DNA of 64,000 nucleotides from Oikopleura dioica (Eukaryota > Chordata > Appendicularia > Copelata > Oikopleuridae): NCBI GenBank assembly GCA_907165135.1, contig OU015568.1, forward strand, positions 14,020,501-14,084,500, written 5' to 3'. Positions 42,101-54,200 of this stretch are shown here, piece after piece. Each line of letters starts with the position of its first letter. Position 1 is the stretch's first letter. The position numbers were made by a program, and so were the translations under genes. The notes under the pieces were generated by a model, which saw nothing but the letters and a program-made list of their open reading frames with translations, was not told where the DNA came from and searched no databases.

Positions 42101-42953
42101 TCAAAAAAAATTGAATGAATCGAAATCATTTCCTGTTGTCGAATTCCCAGGTTTTACATGACCAACTGCTTGGATTGTAGAGGACGTATTCCAGCCAGTT
42201 TGGCTCATTGGAGCACTAACAGGGCTCCTGGAACCGGCGCGCATCGTCAAAAGAACCTGCTCCAGATGATGTCTATTTTGCGCCAGCATGTGATGAGTTT
42301 CTGGGCCAGCATGGCGAGCCAACTTTTCATAGAGAATGTCGATCTCGTGTCTGAAAAACAACTGAATTCGGAGTCGGTTTGATGTTGCCTTACTTGCTAA
42401 TTTCATCAACATTTACTGTGAGATAATTCCGCAAAATTCTAGCACGATCCATCAATGCGAAAATAACTAGAAACGAGTAAAAAAGACGAGAGGATTGAAG
42501 AATACCTTGAAGAGTATAAATAAAAAGGCCGGAAAGGTACTTCACCCAAATCAACCATGTCTGACTTGGCTGCTCTGCTAGAAAGTAAAATATCAGCTCC
42601 CAGATAAGCTTGATCAGGTATGAAGCAGCGATAAAAGAAGCCAGCCAGATGACGTTAATGTAAATGAAATGGTGATCCTTCCACGACGCTACTAATCCGG
42701 TTATGCAGGAGAAAAGCCCAAGACTGAATATTTTTAAGATAAGGCATAAAATTTCAAACAAACATTGTGAAAGTGTAGAAGTACTGTCGATCTTGAAACG
42801 TATAGTTTTCGCTGTCAATCCAATCTGCTAAAATCGGCCATGCTGGAATCGATGCAAAAAGCGCTGATTTTTTTATGAAAAGAAAATTTCTCTTTCGTTA
42901 CCTTCCAAAACAATTCCCAAAAGACAAGTCCCAATCAATCTGAAATTGTTCAT
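42101..42953 (-). CDS. Small multi-pass membrane protein, family unknown
   Basis: Four reverse-strand exons (42953-42902, 42863-42764, 42723-42394, 42350-42101) join in phase through GT-AG introns of 38, 40 and 43 bases and encode 243 residues. The start MNNFRLIGTCLLGIVLEA begins a first membrane segment. Three more hydrophobic helices follow (around LGLFSCITGLVAS, INVIWLASFIAASYLI and YTLQGILQSSRLFYSFLVIFA), with a WKDHH motif after the second. A Ser/Thr/Asn/His-rich hydrophilic tail of about 85 residues ends SFNFF. The four-helix plan resembles tetraspan proteins, but the claudin and tetraspanin signature motifs are absent and I do not recognise the family. The MITE inserted only about 70 bases beyond its stop codon, so it may lie in the 3' UTR. 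Confidence 0.75.
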
Positions 42954-44665
42954 CACATCTCAATTATCGTGATAATCTCTTTCTCTGTCTCTGTTTTGGC
43001 GATCGACGGAAGCAGCTTACAAAGAATAGTTGTACTCGGGTACCAGATTCTTTACGACTTTTGCCACGGTTTTTGTGTTGCGACAAAAGTGACAAAAGCC
43101 AGAAGTGAGCCAATGCTGATTCAGCGCTTCAAAAATCTAAATACTCAAAAAAAGTAAACTCGGTGTAAAATTAAATAAGCAATTGCTCTTCATTCATTTA
43201 GTTATTGTTCATGGGCATTTTATATCATTTTCTATAATGTAGTTTAGAAAGGATATTTATGCAGTAGATTTATCATTTTATAATTCAAAGAATAGAGATC
43301 AACAATTTGAAATTGTCAATTTCACGGAAAAATATTTTTTGTTATCTTCCTTGATTGCCAATTCGCAATTGCATCCCGAGTAAGATTGTTATTGTCATTT
43401 TTTCATCATTTTCTCTGTTGAAGTTTTAATTTTACTAAAAATTGACGCTTTCGTATACTGAGGCGTCTTGTAATACTATTTACTCTCGCTCCTGCTTTAT
43501 TGACTTTGGGGAAAATGAAAAAGCGCAAAAACCTCGACGCCCTCCTAAAATTCTGTCAATTTGACTTTTTCTCGATAACAACTGACTCTTGCTTCACGAC
43601 AAAACACTTTCCTGCAATAATATCACTTATTTTTTAAATCTCATTTATTCTTGTGATGAGAAAACATAGAACATTTTAGAATAGAGATAACGTAGGGGTT
43701 AATTTTTAAAATGGCTCGCACTCTGAAAAAAGGAAGATATAGCGGTTCATTTTAAATAAAAAGTTATTATGTAAAGCACTTATGAGAATCGAACTATCAC
43801 AGTGTAAAATCGCTTCATTTTAACTTTCTTGATTTCTCATTTCTCTGATGATCGCCCGTTTGAGTAGGCTATATACAGCGGATCAGCGATAAAATGATGG
43901 CGATCTACAGCAATCTCAGCAGGAGACCGAAGTAAGAAACGATCTTTTTTGTCAACGACCCATTTTTTTTTATCAAATGAGAGCATCAAATGACCTCGTA
44001 CTGATCAAATATCACTGAGAACGACTTTGCTTAGAGATGCCGCCTGATTTTTTCAAAAGAAATGGCAAATTTTCATGCTTCTTCAAATTCATCTTCGAAA
44101 CTCAAGATCTATATAACCCTATTTATAAACAAGCCTTGAAATTACATGGAAACTTGGAAGTTTATCTTTTTTCACCGTTTAAAAAATTATGGTTGATTGT
44201 TTGCACAATTTGGATTGATAAATCTAAACTTGGACCGGCCGGCAGTCAGCAAAAGTCGTCATGGTTGGCCTTGAATGACTAAAAGTTGCGTTGATTTTGA
44301 TCCGACGTGAGTTCGTTTAGAACGGTAGTGAATAACTTTCCACGTCGGGTGTCTCCTTGATTATTTACAATTCTGAAAAGGGACTATTCTACCCTGGACA
44401 GCGCTCTTCATGCAAATTTTTTAGACCGACGATTTCTTATTTTAGATCTTACGTTGGAAGATAACAATCTGAGACATGAATTTATTGCCATTCAAAATAG
44501 TGAATATTTGTTGAGAAAATATCCGTTCGTATTCAAAATCTCAAAAATCAAATATGAAATTTCAAATTTTAAAGAAATGCAAATTTGCTTTGTGGAATCG
44601 CATTAGTTAGCAAACCATCATTCCAAAAAATTCATTCGAAAAAAAAGTATAAAAGAAGCTGCTGA
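42954..44665. other. Intergenic sequence
   Basis: AT-rich, about 1.7 kb between two divergently transcribed genes, so it should contain both promoters. Nothing else was identified. Confidence 0.4.
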
Positions 44666-45577
44666 ATGTCGAGCGACTCAGGTTCTCATGAAATAAGTGA
44701 AAGCTCACTTGGTGATTACAGAGAAGAAGAGCTACCAGAAAATTCGAACATTTCTCCGTTGACAGCTGCTGAAATAAACATCGCGATTGATGCGAGAATT
44801 GCATCAACGTTCCTGGAACTTTGTGGAAGAATAGCTGATCTTGAAAACTCCCATGAAAATCAAAGCCTTTTTATCAAAGAGCTTGAGGCTAACCTAGATG
44901 TTATAAAACTAGAAAATGAAAAACTTCGAGAGGAGAAATATATCGAGAAAGAGACTCTCCGAGAGAGACACAGACTTAATGATGAACTGAGCAGTATTCA
45001 CGGTATTGGACATTTTTATGGTGATGATCGACAAACTGTTCATGGAGGACTGAGAGGTGGAATGTATAAGGCAGATCTTGAACGTCTTACGACATACATA
45101 AATAGAGGAATTCAGAAGATGAATTTTAAGGTTTGAAATTCTCTAGTTTTTTGTATATAAAGTTTATATATTTAATATTATTACCATAACAAGTACTTTT
45201 TCAGTTTTTTTCGACAAGTGATATTGGTGTTAATCATAATGGGGTGCGTATTGAATTTATTGGTAGTTCTCATGTGCATGATCCAAAGAGAAATGTCTGC
45301 TCCCTCCGAATAAAGCAATCAAGTCAGTAATTATCATTTAACGATTATATCATTTAACAAAATAGACAAAGCGAGAAAATTTAAAGCTGTTTTCGAAGAA
45401 GTTTGTGGACATACAGGAAGAGTTCTTAGACAGAATGAATACCGAAGTATTCAAGAAGACGGTTTCGAGCGAATTCTTGTGCCTAAGAAAAATAGAAATG
45501 TTTCTGATCTTTCATTTACTGATTCAAATGAATCTGAGTATTGCTACTACCGCTTTAACATTACTTTCTTGGAGTAA
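44666..45577 (+). CDS. Coiled-coil orphan protein
   Basis: Three exons, 44666-45130, 45205-45322 and 45366-45577, join in phase and give 264 residues. The N-terminus is rich in Ser, Glu and Asp. Residues about 35-110 form a helical, coiled-coil-like segment with heptad spacing. The C-terminal half is a mixed alpha/beta region (HNGVRIEFIGSSHVHDP, KARKFKAVFEEVCGHTGR) ending YRFNITFLE. There is no signal peptide, membrane segment or motif I recognise. A TATAAA lies only 12 bases before the ATG, too close to act as its TATA box unless translation starts very near the 5' end. AATAAA follows about 25 bases after the stop. Confidence 0.7.
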
Positions 45578-45599
45578 ATATTAATTGTTCACTCCTGTC

Positions 45600-47600
45600 A
45601 AAATAAAAAAAAAACGCATGATGATTGCTTCTTAAAAATTATTTTCTTAAACTTAAGACACGTTCCATAATTGGCTATTGAGCTATTTTGATGCGATAAA
45701 GTTCGAAAGAGTTTGGCTTCAAGTGTCAAAAAATAAGCAACATATGATAATCCCTTTTCCGGCGAATGGGGCTTGCCTAAGACGACGTTGTTATGACCAT
45801 TTCCGAATAATCAAGTTTGAAATTCTTAATTTGAATATTTTTAAAAGGCGCTGTTTAGAAATGACTCGACAGCAATGAGGGACTGTTTGAGCTGATCTCG
45901 GCTGGAGAGAGATAAAGGGGACAAGAGCCAATTTGCTGACTAGAACTTGAGCGCATTCGGGAAAAAACTAATTGACCTTAGCAAATATCGTAAATCTTTC
46001 CGAGGGTGCTTGATGGTCTGATTTGATAGTTTGAGAATGGGGTCGTGTTCTAAGATTGTGGGAAGAAATCTGGGTAAGATCTCCTGCTGAAAACAGCGAC
46101 AAGTATTTAAAGCCAGCGCTTCCTTCAATTTAGAAATAAAAGAGAATACTTTGAAATGAAGCTTTTGTGTGTTCTACAGTCGTACTTGTAATTGCGAACA
46201 CAAAACTAACTGAAACCTTACTGTTATTAGATTACAGTGTTATCTTATTTAACAATCGACCAGTTTTTCCGGTTCTATTTTAAATAGACAATTCGCTTTG
46301 CTGTTATAAAAATTTAAAATGAATCATCTTTTTTAACGAGTTTTAAGGTTTATTCTGTGAACTGTAGTCTTCATATCTTGAGTCCTAACCATCTGCAAAC
46401 ATTAAAAAATGAAATAAATTACTTCCAAAAACATAGTTTCCAGTCCATATTTTCAATTTTTCGCCCGAAAAGCCTGATACAAAATATCAATAATATAAAA
46501 TCTGAAATAATTCTTTCCCCAAGTCTGACTCAACTGGTCTATTTAATAGTTTCTCCTTACGCCATCTCCTTTAGACAGAAGCATAAGCGCTAAAATATTT
46601 TCCAAATTATTTGAAAATCTGACAGCGCCGTTTGTTCCGGCTCCGATTGTTATAAAGCTTGTCACGTGAAATGAGAGCTAAGAATACAAACTTACCTAAT
46701 TCGATCACCCCGGCAGCGTGAATAATCCAAAACTGCTTGTTTTCACGGCACGTATTTCGCAAATTTTTTGCTCCACAAAAATTTAAAAATCCACTTTCAG
46801 AAAGAAATCCGCTTTGCCCTAATTTCATTATCTAATGAAAGTTTTATCTGTTTTTTCATTAAACAATTAGGGTATTTTTAATCTTTTTATTAAAAAGAAT
46901 TCATCAAGATCAGAACGTGATTTACGCAATTTAGCGAATTAATAACTTCCAAGTCCGTTTTCAATAATTTAAACAGAGACAAAGAGGCTTTCTGCGGTTA
47001 GATATTGACTGATTTATCAACAATGAGTTACCGTGAAGGTTGCATTTAGAAGTGTTTGGCTATTTTATACAAAGGGACTTAATTTTGTCTAAATAATTGG
47101 AATCTCGTCAAGAATTATTTTTAGTTTGGTGAACTCGTATAACGTCAGCTTTTAAATTGCTTGTTGAAAGGATTCAACAAAGGTTTTAATTATTTTTAAA
47201 AATAATTCTTTGAGAAAATGAACAGAATATTCTTAGTTCGATGATATTCTTTGATGACTAATATCAAGAATATAACTAATTTTGCCGAAATTCTTAATGA
47301 AAAATAAGATTTTACCGAGTTTTTTGGGCGATAAGTTTTTCAATTTTAAACTGAAAAATTACAATTTATTAAATAATTCATGTAATAACTAAATAACAAT
47401 ATTGTTTATGATTGCGTACTCTTCAACTAAATTCTAATGATAATCTCAACTTTCACGAAAATTTCGCGTCGAGCGTAAACTTTGAATGGCGCCCCAAAAC
47501 GCTGATAACAGCGGTGTTAATCGGAAATCTGGAGCCACCACGCGGCGCGGCGCTCCGTTAAAAGCACCACCATCCGGCGCTTGGAATCATCAAACATTCT
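45600..47600. other. Intergenic sequence
   Basis: AT-rich DNA with no supportable multi-exon gene. A short GC-richer block at about 47485-47585 stands out just before the PLA2-like gene. Confidence 0.4.
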
Positions 47601-47621
47601 CAGAGATAGTAAAAGAGGAAA

Positions 47622-48602
47622 ATGAAGCTTTTCAGTCTTTTCTCGAGCGTTGCTTTTGCACAAACGGTTGAAGTTGATAACGATGTTTGGGACATTTCCA
47701 TTGATCAGCCGATTGAGTTTAATGTCGAAGATCCAATTTACAAAGGTAAAAAAAAAACTCGATTTACGATTGATTATTTTTTAGAGTTCAAAGCGATGCA
47801 AGCAACAGAAACGATCATGGCCCGGGCAATGGTCGGCACAGATGACGATGCCGTCCGAAAGATGAAAATGCGCAAGTTTGATACGCTGAAGAAAATGATC
47901 GCCTATTTGGACAACGCTGCTCGACCCGACTTTGGAAAATCTTGCCACTATGGCTGTCACTGCCTTGTTGACGGTAAAAGTGGTATTGAAATTTTCAACT
48001 ATTGATCTTCCAGGAATGGATGACATCCTTGCTGGCTATGGCCAACCAGTCGATGAAATTGACTCTGCTTGCAAACGATACAAGCAGTGTGTCAAGTGCG
48101 CGCTCCAGGACTTTGGAACTGATGTCTGTCCGTGGTACAAGCCGTATAAAATGACAGCCATGGTCGACACCGAAACAGGCGAAAAACACCTTGTTTGCAA
48201 GGACAAAGCCAGCGTTAGAAAATGATAAAAAATAGAATTTTGATTCAAGAGCATTATTTTTTAACTCGATGAAAGCTGGATACTGTAAAAATGCGCTTTG
48301 CGAATGCGACGCTCAGTTGGCTCGAGATATGGCGGAACACAAAGAATCCTACAACAAAGACTTTCATTCCAGGTATGGCGGATTTAATAGGGAAGACGAG
48401 TGCAGAAGCAACAATCACGGCGGTAATGGCGGATCGAGCGGATACAAGCAAGAACGAGAAGAGCAGATTTGTTGTGGAGAATTCCCGCAGAGATTTCCAT
48501 ACTCACGTAAATATCTCCTCTTTTTATCCATAAAAAACGTTTGTTTTAGCTTCAAAATACCAGTGCTGTGATTCGAAGATTTCTTCCCTCGGATCCTGCT
48601 AG
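47622..48602 (+). CDS. Secreted phospholipase A2-like protein, catalytic pair lost
   Basis: Five exons, 47622-47745, 47785-47973, 48014-48213, 48236-48506 and 48550-48602, encode 278 residues; all phases agree. The start MKLFSLFSSVAFAQT is a short signal peptide. The PLA2 fold is visible as the calcium-loop segment SCHYGCHCLVDG, then GYGQPVDEIDSACKRYKQC, and the late helix GYCKNALCECDAQLARDM. In active secreted PLA2 the central helix reads CCxxHDxC. Here the first Cys of the pair is Ala, the catalytic His is Tyr and the following Asp is Lys, so hydrolysis is not expected. A Gly/Asn/Ser-rich linker leads to a cysteine tail ICCGEFPQRFPYS...YQCC...C, a CCG-x-(Y/F)P-x-R-x-PY type extension that I recall from several marine invertebrate PLA2-like proteins. 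Likely role: extracellular matrix or mineral-associated structural protein, by analogy with otoconin; this is inference. Intron 3 (48214-48235) would be only 22 bases. Confidence 0.82.
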
Positions 48603-48659
48603 AATCATTCACATCATCAACCACAACTGTAGATACATGTATAGAATTACGAACTTTTC

Positions 48660-48666
48660 AATAAAC
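48660..48666 (+). terminator. Polyadenylation signal of the PLA2-like gene
   Basis: AATAAA about 58 bases after the stop codon, in the sequence that also appears (as AATAAG) after the next gene because of the tandem duplication. Confidence 0.5.
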
Positions 48667-48818
48667 TTATTGTTTGATAAAAAAATCTTTGTTTTTGTGA
48701 TTCAAATCTTATTTTGGTGCGATTTCGACGATTCAAAAGGAAAGATTGCCATCAAAAATTTAATATTCCTGACCTTTTCGACTTTTAAACGCAATTATCT
48801 TGCAAAAAATCGTCAGAT

Positions 48819-50022
48819 ATGGATGCAACAGACGAGGAAAAAGACCTTCAGAGACAGATGATTATTGAAAGAGAAAGATTGAGGAACATTAGCGGAACAG
48901 TAAGCCAGTTCGAGCAGATACGCCGCGATGCTCTCCTTGAAATCGAGAAGCAGAAAGAGGAGAAACTACATTCTCAGAAAAAACTTGAAGACTATGAAAA
49001 GCAGCTGCGAAATTTGATCAGGAAGAAGGATCAAGAAGAATTGAAAAAGCTCGAGGATTTATTGGAGACTTCGCTTTTTGATGAAAAAATGATGTTGAAG
49101 AAGTGAAGGCGTTATTCAAAAGGATTTCAAAAAGAAAAAGCACGATCAAGCAACTCAAAAATGATATTCTCAAGAAAAAAAGTCAAATCGATCTTACTTC
49201 TACACATGAAATTGTCAAAAATATTTCAATCGCATCGCATCCACATTACACGTCTAAAACGCGGTGCAAACGCAAGGCAGAGTCCATATCACCGAAAAGA
49301 GAAATTGAATATGGATACTTGACCTCGCCTTCCACGATTCCTGCCGAGGATAACAATGAGCAAAAAGATTTTTCGATTCCCAAGGCGAAAATTCTAAAGC
49401 TCGAGAAAGAGGATGAGACCTTTTCAATGCCGACGAAGCATTCTCCTACAGTTACTTCGAAAGTTTCAACACTTCATATGTCTGGCAAACAGCCATGGCC
49501 CATGGATGGATGAAGTCTGGGAATGGTACTCGAGGGAAACGAGAAAGAGGGTTCTTCTCCGCTCTGATGTTCACAATAAAGGTGTCAGTCTCAACATTGG
49601 TATGGAAATGTCCAAGTCTTGGGTCAAAGTAAGCTGTCAAGTTGTTTTTTTTTCTTATCTATTCTTTAAAGAATTGGTGCAGGAAGTACAAGGTTAATTT
49701 CATGGACCAGAAAGTCTTCCAGGACATTGCAATTATCGAACAGAGAGCGATCGACTGGCTTCTTGAGACAGAAAGGCCAACTATTGGGCGCGACGATCGT
49801 ATAAGAGTTGAAAGTATCTTGCGAAAGGGTGAGTTTTTTACACACTACTTCATGATGTCGGAATTTTAAGGTGCAGCAGAGCTCGGAATCTCAGACGATT
49901 TTATTACGAAAAAATATTTGGAACGGCTTATCAAACGAAAGAGGGTTACCAGACCTAAAACCTTCCTGCAGAAAAAGTTCGGCACGATGACCCTCGAGGA
50001 TGAAGACGAGTTGTCGTTCTAA
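48819..50022 (+). CDS. Tandem paralogue A, coiled-coil N-terminus with distinct C-terminal domain
   Basis: Exons 48819-49628, 49672-49828 and 49871-50022 give about 372 residues. Residues 1-95 are a highly charged coiled coil sharing the segment NISGTVSQFEQIRRDA with the neighbour at 50221. The middle is a Lys/Ser/Pro-rich linker. The last about 150 residues form an alpha-helical domain with aromatic residues (MDEVWEWYSRETRKR, IDWLLETERPTIGRDDRIR, ELGISDDFITKKYLERLI) followed by a basic stretch and an acidic end. The frame breaks twice with net zero shift: one base is missing in A6 at 49084-49089 (paralogue B shows the expected reading), and one extra base lies at about 49499-49501 in CCC. 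The basic composition suggests a nuclear protein; no family was recognised. Confidence 0.6.
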
Positions 50023-50220
50023 CAGTTGACATGTATAGAATTAAAAACTTTCCAATAAGCTTCTTCTAAAAACTTGTGCTTTTTTTCGTGATTGATATCT
50101 AATTTTTACCGTGGCGCAATTTCAAATTCGGTTTCGAAGAAAAGATAGCAATCGAAATCGTCAAAAAAAGTGGCGAAGTCTATTTTGAAAAAACAGTTAG
50201 CTCGCAAAAAACCGAGAATT

Positions 50221-50967
50221 ATGACTGTAACTGACGAGGAGAAAGATCTTGAGAGACAAATGAAGATAGAAAGAGAGCGATTGAGGAACATTAGCGGAAC
50301 AGTGAGCCAGTTCGAGCAGATACGCCGCGATGCAGTCCTTGAAATCGAGAAGCAGCAAGAAGAGCAACTCCATTCGCAGAAAAAACTTGAAGATTATGAA
50401 AAGCAGTTGCGAGATTTGACGACGAAGAGGCAGCAAGAAGAATTGAAAAAGCTCAAGGAAGAGTTGGAAACTTTGCTTGTCGAAGAAAAGAATGATGTTG
50501 AAGAAGCCAAGACATTATTTACGAAACTATCGAAAAGAAATGAAATGATCGAGCGAGTCAAGAATAATATTCTCAAGAAGAAACAACAGCTCAAGGACAA
50601 CAACATCGATGATACGTCCACTGATGAGATTATTAAAAATATCGAGACGACACGAGCAAGAAAATTTTCATTTCTAGTGAGGGTTCGAAACATACACAAA
50701 TTAATCATCATGTTATAATTTCTAGCGGATTTAAAATTCAAGCTTAGAACCTCAAAGAAAGTGACAAATGCAAAGCTTCTCGAGACATCAAAGAAGCGGG
50801 GTGAAAAATTCGTCAGCGACTTTCTGACCAAGTACCAGATCAAGTACGGAAATAAAAACCGAGAGAAGATGGAAGATGGCTTTGATAACCGGCGAAGATC
50901 TCTTTCAAATGTTGACTCTGTATTCATCAAACAAGAAATCCGTTTCAGTCCTATGAAACGAGAATAG
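50221..50967 (+). CDS. Tandem paralogue B, coiled-coil protein
   Basis: Two exons, 50221-50676 and 50743-50967, encode 226 residues with no frame break. Over the first about 60 residues it differs from paralogue A at only about eight positions, then diverges. It keeps the ILKKK...TSTDEIIKNI segment of A and ends in a basic tail (TSKKVTNAKLLETSKKRG ... FSPMKRE) without A's C-terminal domain. The start at 50221 is chosen because it matches A's ATG in alignment; upstream codons are open but start with GTG. Confidence 0.6.
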
Positions 50968-51293
50968 TTTTTGAAGCCTTTTGAGACCCTGAAAATACAC
51001 GCAATTAGATTTCTTATAATAATGTCGATTCTTTGCAGGAAGTGGTTTAGCGAGTAAAAAATCTTACTACTTACCGTCATTTTCGGTAGCTGCATACTTT
51101 GTTGACGCGGTGTGCCCGTTGGCGTTTGGCGGTGGTGTTGAGTTGCCATTGGCACCAATCTAACTCGGCATTTTCATATTTAGCCCGTATAACTTCATTT
51201 TATGAAGTTGTGCTAACAAATTTCGGACAAGAGAGAATGCATCATTAGGAAAATTGTAGGAAATCGACTCTGCCAAAAAATCAACCTTAGAGA

Positions 51294-54200
51294 ATGGATA
51301 GGGGCGATAATGCTAGCCAGATGAATGGCGATACGGCTTCAATGGTAATTAGCTACTTAGAAATTAATAAGAAAAATTTATTCTTGAGCAAAATTATTTT
51401 TATTATTTATGAAGTGAGAATTTACAGACCTAAGTCGACGATTTTGCACCAGAAAAATCTCAGTGAAGGGATTTTCTTTGATAGAAGTAAGATTTTCGCT
51501 CAAGAATAAAGAAAGCAATTAGGTTATTGACAAGTTATTTAATCGGGGAATTTAGTGGTCCCGTGGTGGTAGATCTTCGTCCCAATTCGCCCGGGCACCT
51601 CCAGGCGTGGAGGAAAGAGCAAGTTTCTCTCCTCCGCCAGGACTCGTAGGTGGAGCTAGAGACACTTTCAGTCCGCCCGGGGCAAACTCACGTATGTTAG
51701 GCACGATGGTGCAAAATCAGCCCCCAGTTTCTTGGCCAGGATCGCAGCTTATCTGCTCCACCAAGCTGGGAAAGATCTCGCATGTCGAGAAATCCGGCTG
51801 TTTTTCACCTTCCACGAGGTCAAGGCTCATTTCGAGAAAGCAAGCGATCACAGCGAAATGGTCAGCCTCCTGGCACGTGATCGAAATTATAAAAAAAAAA
51901 TTTCTTATCAAAATAGTTTTTACAGTAGTAAAGATCATTGATAAAGTTTTCACTCGCATGGATCCAGATGCAGATTCCCGTTCGATGTGGTCATTTTATT
52001 CTGGCCCAGAAGATCATCTGCCACGGGGCGGCCAGGTACGAGTTTCATATTTTCTTTCCTAACCCGTACCTGGAGGTGTTAGCTCCTCTTATTTTTCTTA
52101 TATGATTTTTTATTCAAGACACCGTCTGAACACCTCGCAATGCTGAACCAACAAGTATCTCAAAAAGAAGGCAAATATCCAAAACGCGCTCCATCAGTAT
52201 CCGGCAACCAGAAAAATGGCGGTGACTACCAACTATCCGGCGTCACTTCCAAACAGCTCAGCTTGGAACGCCAAGTTGTCGAGCTCAACTCACTGAATCA
52301 AGAGCTCGAGCGTCGACTTCAAGGCGTTACTGAAAATTTCCGCCAAGCGAGATCTCACCACGAGCAAGAACTCGCTCAGCAACGAGCCTCAAGCCAGGCT
52401 ATTGAGCTTCAAGCAAGCGAGCACACTGCTCTTGCTCAACAATATCATGCTCAACTGACGGAAATGAGGGGATCGATGGAGCAACTTAGTAAGAATTCAA
52501 CCACGCTTCAGCAGAATGTGATCGAGATGCAGACTCACCTCCAGGCCAAAGACAAACAATTACAGCAATACCTTCAAGAAGCCCAGCGAGCGGCGCAGGG
52601 CAATCCAGTGCTCAACGAAGCCCACATGGGACGAATGCTACGCATGAAAGTCGTTGAGCTCGAGGAGACTGTTTCCGGCCGCGCTAGAATAATCGAAATG
52701 CTTCAGCAGGAGCTTTCGTCCAAAGAATCCACCTCGACTAAAATGACGGAAGCAGCGCAGCAGATTCAGGCTCAATTTGCTATGCTCCAAGCTGGAAAAA
52801 GCAGTTTGGAACAAAAAATAACGGCTGAAGAGCAGCGCCATCTCCAAGAAAAAGACCAACTCGTTAAAGCTTTGGAAAACTATTCGAAAGAAGCTCAGGA
52901 TGCGCAGACAAATGCTCAAACAGCATTTGGTGAGAAACAGCGGGAATATGAAATGAAAATTTCTGAAACGATGAAACAACTTGACGTCGTTCAAAATCAA
53001 AATGAACAGTTGGAAACATCCAAAGCGGAAGTAGAAAAGCTCTTGGCAGAAAACCAGGAAGAACTTGAAAAAACTCGAGTTCAAGCAAAGAAATTACAGT
53101 CCGATTTAGTCGAAACGACTGAAATTCTCCAGCAACAACTAAATCAGGCGACCCGTGAGTTGACTAAAGAATTCAAGGACAAGCAAAATTCTTGGGCTGA
53201 GGAACGCAAACGACTCGACAATGCTGTTCAAGAAATGACCGAGAAATCCGCAGATCTTGAAAATCAATTAGGAAAGCAAAACAATGAATACAATCAACAA
53301 ATCCAAATGTACCAAGATCGAGAAGCTGAGCTGACAAATGCGCTTGCTCAGCATCAAGCTGAACTAGAAAAATCCCAAAAGCAGACGATAGATCTTGCCG
53401 AGAGTCTTCGCTTGCTTCAGGTCGATATCAACACCAAAGCGGCTGATTGGGGAGAAGAAAAGCGACAAGTTGAGCTTTTCATTCAAAACGCGAACAAGGA
53501 TTTTGACGAGCGTGCAAACGAAGCTAGAAGACAACAAGAAGGATGGGAAAGTGCGAAACTAAACTATGAGAATCAGATCGGTCAGCTCACAGCTCAAGTC
53601 GAGGAGCTAACGAAATCAATCACTGAGCTCGATGAAATGACAGCAGACGAGCGTGAGCAACTCCAAAGCACTCTTTTGAACAACACCAAGGTCGCTGAGG
53701 AGAATATTGGAAAATTGCAACGAGAAAACGAGGATTTTCGAAAAGCGGTGGCGACACTTCAGCAAGAAAATGAAACGATCGAGCGTGGCTGGTCGGATAG
53801 ATTTGTTCAGATGGAGCAAGACTGGAACGATAGACTCCAACGAGCAGTTCGAGAAAGTGAACGAAGCCGAGGAGAATACGATCAACTCGGCAAGGACAAC
53901 GCCAAGCGAATGGAAGTCATCGAGAAGACCTTTGCCGAGGAGCGCTCAAGCATGGAAGCTCGAATCAAGCAACTTCAGGCGGAGATTGAACGCGAGCGAG
54001 AGACTCAAGACAAAATCCGTGAGGAAAATCGAACGCTAAGAATCGACCTGGAGCAGAGTAACAGTAAAGGAGAAAGTGCGAATCGATCTTTCCAGCGACA
54101 GAAAGAAGCTCTTGAAAAGGAGAAAGAAGATGCAAACAAGCTTCGAGAGAAAGAAAAGGAGCAATTTGTTGCAGAGCGTGCTCAATTAGAAAACTACCTT

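Larger units (their letters stand above)
48630..51000 (+). repeat. Tandem duplication unit containing paralogues A and B
   Basis: The sequence after the PLA2-like gene stop (ACATGTATAGAATTACGAAC at about 48635) recurs after the paralogue A stop (ACATGTATAGAATTAAAAAC at about 50030). Similarity continues through the upstream region into both coding starts. The period is about 1.4 kb. This shows that the copied unit carried its own upstream region. Confidence 0.65.

Noticed and set aside
46607-46828. 73-codon reverse-strand frame starting MKLGQSGFLSESG
   Set aside because: Has an ATG and a possible splice donor, but the only matching acceptor gives an 18-base intron and nothing else supports it.
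47486-47671. Small open frame MAPQNADNSG... in the GC-rich block before the PLA2-like gene
   Set aside because: It overlaps the PLA2-like start in another frame and ends without continuation. It could be an upstream ORF but cannot be supported as a gene.
50394-51158. 254-codon reverse-strand open frame over paralogue B
   Set aside because: It is the complement of the coiled-coil coding region, with Phe/Ser/Leu-rich content and no splice support.
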